DNA of 64,000 bases, from NCBI RefSeq assembly GCF_051535215.1, contig NZ_JBPPLY010000001.1:1-64000 (forward strand), read 5' to 3'. This document shows positions 55,460 to 64,000 of this stretch, in pieces (position 1 is the stretch's first letter; each line of letters starts with the position of its first letter). The notes beneath the pieces were generated by a model. The model did no database searches. It worked only from the letters and a program-made list of their open reading frames with translations, and was not told where the DNA came from. This DNA comes from Nitrobacter sp051535215 (lineage in GTDB: Bacteria; Pseudomonadota; Alphaproteobacteria; Rhizobiales; Xanthobacteraceae). The position numbers and the translations under genes were made by a program.

Positions 55460-57214
55460 GTGTCGGTCGCTCATCGCAGACGCATTTCAACGCTGTTGCT
55501 CCGCCGCTTCGCACGACGGACGCTCGCACGCGCTGGCGACGGCCCGGCGGCGTTGTCGCGTCTCTGGCCCGGCCGCGCCGACCGGCTGACGATCGCGCCG
55601 CACGACCTGCGCACGGCCGACGCCACCCGCGCCGCCGAGATCTATGCCGGCCGCTTCGTGTTCGCGGGCAAGATCGTCACCTGCCGTTCCCGCTCGATCT
55701 TCGACCTCGAACCACCATCCGAGGACTGGGAAGCTACGCTGCTGGGTTTCGGCTGGCTGCGGCACCTGCGCGCCGCCGATACCGCGATCACCCGTGCCAA
55801 TGCGCGATCGCTGGTGGACGACTGGATGTCGAATCCGGCGCGCCGGCGGCCGCTCGGACGCCGTGCCGACGTCATGGCGCGCCGCGTCATCTCGCTGTTG
55901 TGCCATGCGCCGCTCGTGCTCAGCGATACCGATGGAAAATTCTATCGCCGCTATCTCCGCGCGCTGGCCCGCGACATCCGCCTGCTGCGTTTCGGCCTGC
56001 ACGACGCGCCCGACGGCGTGCCGCGGCTCCAGGTGCTGATCGCGCTGTGCTACGCTTCGCTGTGCCTTGCCAATCAGGCCCGCACTATCCGCACCGCGAC
56101 GCGCAAGCTGTCCGACGAATTGCGGCGTCAGATCCTGCCCGATGGCGGCCATGTCTCGCGCAATCCGGGCGCATTGATCGAACTGCTGATCGACCTGCTG
56201 CCGCTCCGGCAGACCTTCGCGGCGCGCAACATAGCGCCGCCGGCGGCGCTGTTGAACGCCATCGACCGCATGATGCCCATGCTGCGTTTCTTCCGTCACG
56301 GCGACGGCAGTTTTGCGCTGTTCAACGGTATGAGCGGTACGCCGTCGGACCTTTTGGCAACGCTGCTGGCCTATGACGACACTCGCGGCATACCGATGGC
56401 CCACATGCCGCACACCGGCTTCCAGCGCCTCGATGCCGGCGCCACGACACTGATCGTCGATACCGGACCGCCGCCACCGTCGAACCTCAGCGAGGAAGCG
56501 CATGCCGGTTGCCTGTCGTTCGAGCTGTCCTCCGGACTGAACCGGATCGTTATCAATTGCGGCACACCCTCGACCAGCCGCGACACCTGGCGCGCCTTCG
56601 CGCGCACCACGCCGGCGCATTCCACGCTGACCTGCCATGAAACGTCATCCTGCCAGTTCGTCGAACAGTCGGCGATGAAACGGCTGCTGCAAGGCGCGCC
56701 GATCGTCGGCGGCCCGCGCCATGTCGAAAGCTCCCGCGAGACTGTCGACGACGGCGAACGGCTGACGGCTTCGCATGACGGCTATCTCGCCCGCTTCGGC
56801 CTGATCCATAGCCGCATGCTGACGATCACGCGCGACGGCGCGCGGCTGGAGGGCGAGGACACGCTGGCGCCCGCGCCCGGCGGCCGCATGAAGGGCAGCA
56901 GGATCGACTACGCATTGCGTTTTCATCTGCATCCGTCGATCAAGGCGAGCCGCCTCAGCGATGGGCACGGGGTGATGCTGGTGCTGCCAAACCGCGAGGT
57001 CTGGACGTTCGACGCGCCCGCCGACCGCGTCGACCTCGAAGACAGCGTGTTTCTCGCCGGCAATGACGGCCCCCGCCGCAGCGCGCAGATCGTGATCCAT
57101 CAGAGCGCGCGGGAAGCCCCCAGCGTGCGCTGGAGTTTCCTCCGTTCGGCCACCTCGCCAACGGCCACCACCGCCCGCCGCAATGCGAGCCGGCAGCCGG
57201 AATTACCGCTATAG
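55460..57214 (+). CDS. Heparinase II/III family protein
   Basis: A 584-residue protein with a GTG start. The N-terminal helical (alpha/alpha toroid) region contains LGFGWLRHLRAADTAITRAN and LLRFGLHDAPDGVPRLQVLI. The C-terminal beta region has the Heparinase II/III domain (LSFELSSGLNRIVINCGTPS, GSRIDYALRFHLHPSIKA). No signal peptide is obvious. In alphaproteobacteria this gene is regularly found between rsmB and purH, so it is not a recent arrival. Substrate unknown; an acidic polysaccharide is expected from the family. Confidence 0.9.
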   Translation: MSVAHRRRISTLLLRRFARRTLARAGDGPAALSRLWPGRADRLTIAPHDLRTADATRAAEIYAGRFVFAGKIVTCRSRSIFDLEPPSEDWEATLLGFGWLRHLRAADTAITRANARSLVDDWMSNPARRRPLGRRADVMARRVISLLCHAPLVLSDTDGKFYRRYLRALARDIRLLRFGLHDAPDGVPRLQVLIALCYASLCLANQARTIRTATRKLSDELRRQILPDGGHVSRNPGALIELLIDLLPLRQTFAARNIAPPAALLNAIDRMMPMLRFFRHGDGSFALFNGMSGTPSDLLATLLAYDDTRGIPMAHMPHTGFQRLDAGATTLIVDTGPPPPSNLSEEAHAGCLSFELSSGLNRIVINCGTPSTSRDTWRAFARTTPAHSTLTCHETSSCQFVEQSAMKRLLQGAPIVGGPRHVESSRETVDDGERLTASHDGYLARFGLIHSRMLTITRDGARLEGEDTLAPAPGGRMKGSRIDYALRFHLHPSIKASRLSDGHGVMLVLPNREVWTFDAPADRVDLEDSVFLAGNDGPRRSAQIVIHQSAREAPSVRWSFLRSATSPTATTARRNASRQPELPL

Positions 57215-57379
57215 CAGCTTAAGACCCGGTCTTTTCCGATCGTTGTGAAGGGCGACGAAAGCTGCTAACGAACCCGCGCTCGCGCGACTGGCGACCTTGG
57301 ATGGAGCACCATCGGGAAGCGCGGGATATATCTGCCGCGCGCCTGGGCATAGGTATCCCTTCAGACAGAGGATCTGCCC

Positions 57380-58969
<1,590 letters not shown>

Positions 58970-58972
<3 letters not shown>

Positions 58973-59018
58973 AGCATTTTCCGGCGAAGTGGATACCGGT
59001 TCGCCGTAAGAAAATGCG
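58970..59018 (+). repeat. Dispersed repeat family C, copy 3
   Basis: It starts TAGAGCATTTTCCGGCGAAG and ends GTAAGAAAATGC, with inner arms GGCGAA / TTCGCC. Its first three bases are the purH stop codon. Confidence 0.85.
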
Positions 59019-59027
59019 ACGATTTTC

Positions 59028-59078
59028 AGAGCATGATCCCGAAAATTGGAAAGCGGTTTTCGGATAAGATCATGCTCA
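59028..59078. repeat. Dispersed repeat family B, copy 3
   Basis: GAGCATGATCCCGAAAA and GATCATGCTC are its inverted ends, with AAGCGGTTTTCGGATAA between. It lies directly behind a family C element. The remaining gap up to 59322 (about 245 bp) shows no gene. Confidence 0.85.
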
Positions 59079-59322
59079 GAAGGATAGACGAGGGTCTGAT
59101 TCAACGTAGTTTTGTCAGGCTTTAAAGCGCAATCTCTGCGGCGACTGCGTGCTCGATATTGATAATGCGGACCGTCTTTTCGCCAATCGCTCTCGCTTTG
59201 GCGGAACCAAAATCGGATTTGGCTTTTGTCGTCGAGCGGCATTCGCCGCGACGTGCTTTTCTATCTGGGCGAGGATATTTTCTTGCCGATGCGAACCTTG
59301 AGATGAAGGCGGGGGCAACAGA

Positions 59323-59985
59323 ATGAGATCGGTGTTAGGCGGAGCAATGCTGCTTCTCGGCATGTCGGCGCTGCCGGTGCTTGCGGCGGATGGGAAAAAC
59401 ACCACGGCGAACGCGATGCCTCCCGGAGCGGCATCGTGCTCACCGTGTCACGGCAAGCAGGGAGAGGGCCAGCCGACGACGGCCGTGCCGCGCCTTGCCG
59501 GTCTCAACGCACAATACCTCGAACGTCAGCTTGCGGGCTTCAAGGACGGCACCCGCAAAAACCGCATCATGATGATGATCGCGTCGGACCTCTCGGATGC
59601 CGAGAAGAAAGCTCTCGCGACTTATTATGCCGATATGGCGACGACGAAGGCCGAAACCGCGCCTGCCGACGCGGCGGTGATCGCCGCAGGCGCAAAACTC
59701 GCCGCGACCGGCGACTGGTCGAAAGACCTGCCGGGTTGCGCACAGTGTCACGGAGCCGCTGGCCTCGGCGTCGGAACGGATTTTCCGCGTCTCGCCGGAC
59801 AATGGGCCGTCTATATTGAGAAAGCGCTGCAGTCGTGGAAGAGCGGCGATCGCAAGACCGATCCGATGGGCGTGATGGCCAATGTCGCCGGCAAGCTCAC
59901 CGACGACCAGATCAAGAGCGTCGCCGCCTATTACGAGAGCCTGCCTGTGGCGGCGTCGGCCCCTGCATCGGAGACCAAGCCATGA
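59323..59985 (+). CDS. tsdB: Di-haem cytochrome c4 type protein, TsdB-like
   Basis: A 220-residue periplasmic protein with a signal peptide ending PVLAADG (about residue 22). Two class I cytochrome c domains each have a haem site: CSPCHGKQGEG (residues 39-43) and CAQCHGAAGLG (139-143), with axial Met residues in RIMMMIASDL and DPMGVMANVA. This is the cytochrome c4 architecture. Its ATGA overlap with a TsdA-like gene matches the tsdB-tsdA pair, in which TsdB accepts electrons from thiosulfate oxidation and passes them to the respiratory chain. Confidence 0.87.
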   Translation: MRSVLGGAMLLLGMSALPVLAADGKNTTANAMPPGAASCSPCHGKQGEGQPTTAVPRLAGLNAQYLERQLAGFKDGTRKNRIMMMIASDLSDAEKKALATYYADMATTKAETAPADAAVIAAGAKLAATGDWSKDLPGCAQCHGAAGLGVGTDFPRLAGQWAVYIEKALQSWKSGDRKTDPMGVMANVAGKLTDDQIKSVAAYYESLPVAASAPASETKP

Positions 59986-60962
59986 CACGCAATCCGGTTG
60001 CCCCTTCGCTCCCGGCTGCGGCCGTTCTCGTCCTCGCGGCCACCGGCTTCGTCGGATACGTGCTGGCCATCGGCACGACCCCGGCGACAGGCGCAATGCC
60101 TGAGCAGCCTCCCGCGCAAAAAACGGAAGCCGTGCGTCCCTCCTACACGCCGCCTGCGGACAGCGACATCCCGAACGGTCCGTTCGGCGACATGATACGG
60201 CTCGGCGAGGCGATCTTTCACGACACCCAGCACAATGCGAAAGGCTTCGTCGGCAACGACCTGCAGTGCTCGAATTGTCACATCGATCGCGGCCGTCAAC
60301 CGAACTCGGCGCCGCTGGGTGCCGCCTATCTTCTTTACCCCGCCTATCGCGCCAAGAATGCCCGCGTGAATACCTTCCAGGAGCGGCTGCAAGGCTGCTT
60401 CCGCTACAGCATGAATGGCAAGGCGCCGCCGTTTAACGACAAAGTGCTGGTTGCGCTGGAGAGCTACGCCTACTTCCTGGCGAAGGGCGGCCCAACCGGC
60501 GTCGTCGTCAAAGGCCAGGGCTATCCCAAGCTGAAAGCGCCGGATCAACCTGCCGATTACGATCGCGGAGCCAAGGCCTATGCCCAGCATTGCTCGCTCT
60601 GTCACGGGGCCGACGGCGCGGGACAAAAATCGGCGGACGGGCAGACCGTGTTTCCCCCGCTGTGGGGAGCGCGATCATTCAACTGGGGGGCCGGCATGGC
60701 CTCGATCCACAACGCCGCGGGCTTCATCAAGGCCAACATGCCGCTCGGTCTCGGCGGCTCGCTGACCGATCAGGAGGCATGGGATATCGCGACCTACATG
60801 GACAGCCAGGAGCGGCCGCAGGATCCGCGGTTCGTCGATTCGGTCGCGGAAACCCGCAAGCGATTCCACGACGAGCCAACCTCGAAATACGGGCTGGTCG
60901 TGAACGGCGTCCTGCTTGGCGAAAAGTCGCCGCCGTCGGGGACCATCAACGCAGCCGATTGA
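59982..60962 (+). CDS. tsdA: Thiosulfate dehydrogenase (tetrathionate-forming), TsdA-like
   Basis: A 326-residue exported or N-terminally anchored di-haem cytochrome. The haem sites are CSNCH (residues 96-100) and CSLCH (204-208). The segment RLQGCFRYSMNGKAPP holds Cys139, equivalent to the axial cysteine ligand of the catalytic haem in TsdA. This is the hallmark of the family, which joins two thiosulfate molecules to tetrathionate. Met-rich segments near 240-253 can ligate the second haem. The start overlaps the tsdB stop (ATGA). Confidence 0.87.
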   Translation: MTRNPVAPSLPAAAVLVLAATGFVGYVLAIGTTPATGAMPEQPPAQKTEAVRPSYTPPADSDIPNGPFGDMIRLGEAIFHDTQHNAKGFVGNDLQCSNCHIDRGRQPNSAPLGAAYLLYPAYRAKNARVNTFQERLQGCFRYSMNGKAPPFNDKVLVALESYAYFLAKGGPTGVVVKGQGYPKLKAPDQPADYDRGAKAYAQHCSLCHGADGAGQKSADGQTVFPPLWGARSFNWGAGMASIHNAAGFIKANMPLGLGGSLTDQEAWDIATYMDSQERPQDPRFVDSVAETRKRFHDEPTSKYGLVVNGVLLGEKSPPSGTINAAD

Positions 60963-60976
60963 ACGCGCGGGCGCGG

Positions 60977-62365
60977 CTATTCGCGCACGCGGGACAGCAG
61001 CGCGAGCCCGGCAACGAAGAACAGCACCAGCACCGCCATGCCCGCCTTCTGGCTGGCGGTGATCGCAGTGACGAAGGCGATCAGCAGCGGACCGACGAAC
61101 GACGTCACCTTTCCGGTCAGCGCAAACAACCCGAAGAACTGCGCGATCCGATCCTTCGGCGCCATCCGGATCAGCAGCGTCCGCGAGGCGGCCTGCAACG
61201 GTCCGCCGGCGCCGCCGATCAGGCAACCGAGGATGAGATAGGCCTTCTCCGCGGGTGCCGCGAACAGCCCGCCGCCGGGAACGGGCGGCGGCACCTTCAC
61301 GAACAGGATGGAGTCCTTCTCGACCAGCAGGATCACCGCGATCGACAGCAGCAGGACAGTCATGCTCGCGGCGATGACGAGCTTCGGACCCACGCGGTCG
61401 TCGAGCTTGCCGCCGATCCACGCGCCGAGCGCGCCGGCGATGGCAAGCAGAATGCCGAACACTCCCATCTGGATGGTATGCCAGCCGAAGGTGCCGGCGG
61501 CATAGATGCCGCCGAACGCGAACAGCGACACCAGTCCGTCGGTGTAGATCATGTTGGCGAGCAGGAAAGTCGCCAATGATTTGCGCCTCGGCAGTTCGCC
61601 GAGCGTCCCGCGCAGCTCTCTCAATCCTTCACGCAGCGCCGTCCGCACCGGACGCTTGGCCGGGAAGTCCGGCGTCAGCAGGAACATCGGCAGCACGAAG
61701 ACGATGAACCAGATGCCGGTCAGGGGACCGGTGATGCGATCGCCCTGATGGGTCACGGGATCGAGCCCGAATAGCGGCGACAGGCCGAACAGCGTTTTGC
61801 CGGTCGTGGGATTGGCGGCGAGGAAGCCGAGCACCAGGATGAGGCTGAGGATGCCGCCGATATAGCCGGTGGCCCATCCTGTCCCCGACAGGCGCCCGAT
61901 CTTGTGGGGCGGCACCAGCGAGGGCATCATCGCGTTGTTGAATACGGTTGCAAATTCGACGCCGATGGTGGCGATGCCGTAGGCAATCAAGAGCGGCAGG
62001 ATCACGCTGGGGTCGCCGGGCCTGCCGATCCACATCAGGCTGGAGCCGATCACCAGCAGCGCGCCGAAGGCCGCGATCCACGGTTTGCGCCGGCCGCTGG
62101 CGTCGGCGATCGCGCCGAGCACCGGAGAGGCCAGCGCGATCACGATGCCGGCCGAGCCCGTCGCAAAGCCCCACAGCGACTGCCCCTCGGCCGGCGTCGC
62201 CGCCACAAAGGTCGCGAAATAGGGCGCGAAAACGAATGTCGTGATCAGCGTGAAATAGGGCTGCGCCGCCCAGTCGAACATGATCCAACTGGCGATTGCG
62301 GCGCGCGACGCATAGCGCACCTCGCTATCGGCGTTGCCCGCCGTCATGGCCGTGGTCACCGTCAT
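60977..62365 (-). CDS. UMF1-type major facilitator transporter
   Basis: A 462-residue membrane protein from the Met at 62365 (MTVTTAMTAGN); the frame is open far upstream, overlapping the divergent gene, but without family residues. About 12 helices. UMF1/BtlA-type features are ASWIMFDWAAQPYFTLITTF, ASPVLGAIADASGRRKPWIA and LVPPHKIGRLSGTGWATGYI. The family includes Atg22-like vacuolar amino acid exporters, so a role in amino acid or peptide transport fits its divergent neighbour, a gamma-glutamyltransferase. It is convergent with tsdA (14 bp gap). Confidence 0.9.
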   Translation of the reverse strand: MTVTTAMTAGNADSEVRYASRAAIASWIMFDWAAQPYFTLITTFVFAPYFATFVAATPAEGQSLWGFATGSAGIVIALASPVLGAIADASGRRKPWIAAFGALLVIGSSLMWIGRPGDPSVILPLLIAYGIATIGVEFATVFNNAMMPSLVPPHKIGRLSGTGWATGYIGGILSLILVLGFLAANPTTGKTLFGLSPLFGLDPVTHQGDRITGPLTGIWFIVFVLPMFLLTPDFPAKRPVRTALREGLRELRGTLGELPRRKSLATFLLANMIYTDGLVSLFAFGGIYAAGTFGWHTIQMGVFGILLAIAGALGAWIGGKLDDRVGPKLVIAASMTVLLLSIAVILLVEKDSILFVKVPPPVPGGGLFAAPAEKAYLILGCLIGGAGGPLQAASRTLLIRMAPKDRIAQFFGLFALTGKVTSFVGPLLIAFVTAITASQKAGMAVLVLFFVAGLALLSRVRE

Positions 62366-62443
62366 GATCGATATGTCCCACCGAGTCACACAGGGCGGCT
62401 GCCTCGCGCGCCCAAATCCCTGTAGCATCCCTTCGATAACGAA

Positions 62444-64000
62444 ATGACAACCATCATGGCCGGACCAGACATGACACGCCCTTTGCCGCCCCGGCGCGTC
62501 TTTTCCGCGATCGGTCTTTCCCTGATCGCCGCATTGCTGGTTTTCCGAACGCCCGTGTCCGCACAGGATGCGCGCGGTTCCCCGCCGCCCGCGACCGTTG
62601 CGATCCGTCCCGTGGACGCGAAACATGGCATGGTGGTGGCGCAGGAGAAGCGGGCCGCCGCAATCGGCGCGGAAATTCTGGCGCGTGGCGGCAATGCGGT
62701 CGATGCGGCGGTGGCGACCGGCTTCGCCATGGCGGTCACCTATCCCCGCGCAGGCAATCTCGGCGGCGGCGGCTTCATGGTGATTCACCTTGCGGACCGG
62801 AATCGCGACATCGCCATCGACTATCGCGAGACCGCGCCGGGCGCGACCACGCGCGACATTTTCCTTGGTGCCGACGGCAAGCCGGATCCTGCGAAGTCGC
62901 GAGATTCGGCGCTCGGCATCGGCGTGCCCGGCACCGTCGCCGGGCTCGCGCTGGCGCTCGGCCAATACGGTTCGGGCAAATTCACGCTCGCCGACCTGCT
63001 CAAGCCCGCGATCGCGCTGGCGCGCGACGGCTTCAGGATCGGCGACGACACCGCCGACACCTTGCCGCAATGGCACCGACGGCTCGCACGCTGGGCTTCG
63101 TCCGTGAAAATTTTTTCGCGCTCGGACGGCAGCTCGCTACGCGAAGGCGACCGTCTGGTTCAGACCGATCTGGCGGCAACGCTGACCGCGATCGCGGAGC
63201 GCGGGCCGCGTGGCTTTTACGAAGGGCCGGTGGCGGAACAACTGGTGGCGGCGATCCGCGCCGCCGGCGGCATCATGACACTGGACGATCTCAAGTCGTA
63301 TCGGCCGCTCGTCCGCGAGCCGGTGCGCGGCAGCTATCGTGGCTATGATATCGTCTCGATGCCGCTATCATCGTCCGGCGGCACCGTACTGATCGAATCG
63401 CTGAACATCCTCGAGGGATTCCCGATGCGCGATCTGCATCAGGGGTCGGCGGATTCGCTGCACCTTCTGATCGAGGCGATGAAGCGCGCTTACGCCGACC
63501 GCGCGCGCTATCTCGGCGATCCCGCTTTTGTGCACGCACCGATCGCAACGCTGCTCGCCAAGGACTACGCCGCCAAACAGCGCGCTTCGATCGACATGGC
63601 GCGCGCAACGCCCGCCGCCGCAGTTCCCTTGCCGCCACCGCACGAGGGCGACAACACCACGCATTTTTCCGTGACCGACGCCTTCGGCAACGCCGTCAGC
63701 AACACCTATACGCTGAACTTCAGCTACGGCGTCGGGCTGGTGGCGGAAGGGACGGGCGTCCTGCTCAACAACGAACTCGACGATTTCACCGCAGCGTCCG
63801 GCGCGTCGAATGCGTTCGGGCTGGTCGGCTTCGAGGCCAACCTGCCCGGCCCCGGCAAGCGGCCGTTGTCCTCGATGACACCGACCATCGTGCTGAAGGA
63901 CGGCAAACCGGTGCTGGTGACGGGCTCGCCCGGCGGCAGCCGCATCGTTTCCACGGTGCTGCAGATAATCGTCAATGTGCTCGATTACGGGATGAACGTT
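62444..64000 (+). CDS. ggt: Gamma-glutamyltransferase, 3' end cut by window
   Basis: 519 codons are present and the frame is still open at the window edge. In-frame ATGs at 62444, 62456 and 62471 precede a signal peptide (ending TPVSAQDA). Ntn-hydrolase hallmarks are present: KRAAAIGAEILARGGNAVDA, NLGGGGFMVIH, DYRETAPGATT, GVPGTVAGL and the autoprocessing site GDNTTHFSVTD, with nucleophile Thr at about residue 405. PLSSMTPTIV and TGSPGGSRI follow near the edge. It cleaves glutathione and other gamma-glutamyl compounds in the periplasm. It is divergent from the UMF1 transporter gene. Confidence 0.94.
   Translation, partial: MTTIMAGPDMTRPLPPRRVFSAIGLSLIAALLVFRTPVSAQDARGSPPPATVAIRPVDAKHGMVVAQEKRAAAIGAEILARGGNAVDAAVATGFAMAVTYPRAGNLGGGGFMVIHLADRNRDIAIDYRETAPGATTRDIFLGADGKPDPAKSRDSALGIGVPGTVAGLALALGQYGSGKFTLADLLKPAIALARDGFRIGDDTADTLPQWHRRLARWASSVKIFSRSDGSSLREGDRLVQTDLAATLTAIAERGPRGFYEGPVAEQLVAAIRAAGGIMTLDDLKSYRPLVREPVRGSYRGYDIVSMPLSSSGGTVLIESLNILEGFPMRDLHQGSADSLHLLIEAMKRAYADRARYLGDPAFVHAPIATLLAKDYAAKQRASIDMARATPAAAVPLPPPHEGDNTTHFSVTDAFGNAVSNTYTLNFSYGVGLVAEGTGVLLNNELDDFTAASGASNAFGLVGFEANLPGPGKRPLSSMTPTIVLKDGKPVLVTGSPGGSRIVSTVLQIIVNVLDYGMNV

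Noticed and set aside
62366..63076. N-terminal extension of the UMF1 transporter
   Set aside because: It is antisense to the ggt gene and adds Arg/Gly-rich text not seen in transporters.

Overview
The window is 64 kb of chromosome from a GC-rich alphaproteobacterium, most likely of the Bradyrhizobium/Rhodopseudomonas/Nitrobacter family. The evidence is the overall gene repertoire: a RegB/RegA redox two-component pair, a class I lysyl-tRNA synthetase, MmcB, a SAM-II riboswitch on metZ, an OpgC-type membrane protein, SdhAF4 beside RsmB, and several dispersed palindromic repeat families with a common TAGAGC terminus. No phage, integrase, transposase, CRISPR array or plasmid backbone was seen. 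This is ordinary chromosomal core and shell sequence, shaped by small repeats.

Layout. 0-13.8 kb: tail of a SEL1-repeat protein, a TauE/SafE exporter with its TIGR02186-like partner, a variant NRAMP transporter, an EamA exporter divergent from a LysR regulator, the PdeM nuclease and Lhr-type helicase pair, a tandem-duplicated outer-membrane barrel closed by a strong terminator, a GNAT acetyltransferase, HtpX and an OmpA-like protein. 14-22.8 kb: a PAS hybrid histidine kinase, a DUF1236-like protein, an MBL-fold hydrolase, MmcB, the redox regulators RegB/RegA and an intracellular PHA depolymerase. 23-30.6 kb: a SprT/YgjP-like peptidase, PBP1A, an amino-acid-type periplasmic binding protein and GlnD. 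30.8-35.8 kb: an ssuA-ssuC-ssuB type sulfonate importer with an attenuator after the binding protein, OsmC, Hsp33 and ApaG. 36.2-39.2 kb: an opgC-SGNH-SGNH operon with ATGA overlaps.

39.3-43 kb holds two riboswitches: a SAM-II aptamer in front of metZ, and a fluoride aptamer in front of a 68-residue membrane protein and crcB. A dCTP deaminase gene lies between them and a tRNA-Gly(CCC) follows. 43-47 kb: an ECF sigma factor, DUF4142 protein and cupredoxin set, a secreted ClpP-fold-like protein and a Sco copper chaperone. 47-52.9 kb: a GT2 glycosyltransferase, a family 3 binding protein, class I LysRS and an L,D-transpeptidase. 52.9-59 kb: a nuclease-like protein, SdhAF4, RsmB, a heparinase-like protein and PurH. 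59-64 kb: a tsdB-tsdA thiosulfate dehydrogenase pair, a UMF1-type MFS transporter and a gamma-glutamyltransferase cut by the window edge.

The least expected pattern is that the dispersed repeats repeatedly sit exactly at gene ends. In at least six genes the TAG stop codon is itself the first three bases of the repeat's TAGAGC-like terminus. Other points of interest are a small unknown membrane protein under a fluoride riboswitch, an apparently catalytically dead SGNH paralogue beside an intact one, and an NRAMP protein lacking the canonical metal-binding residues.
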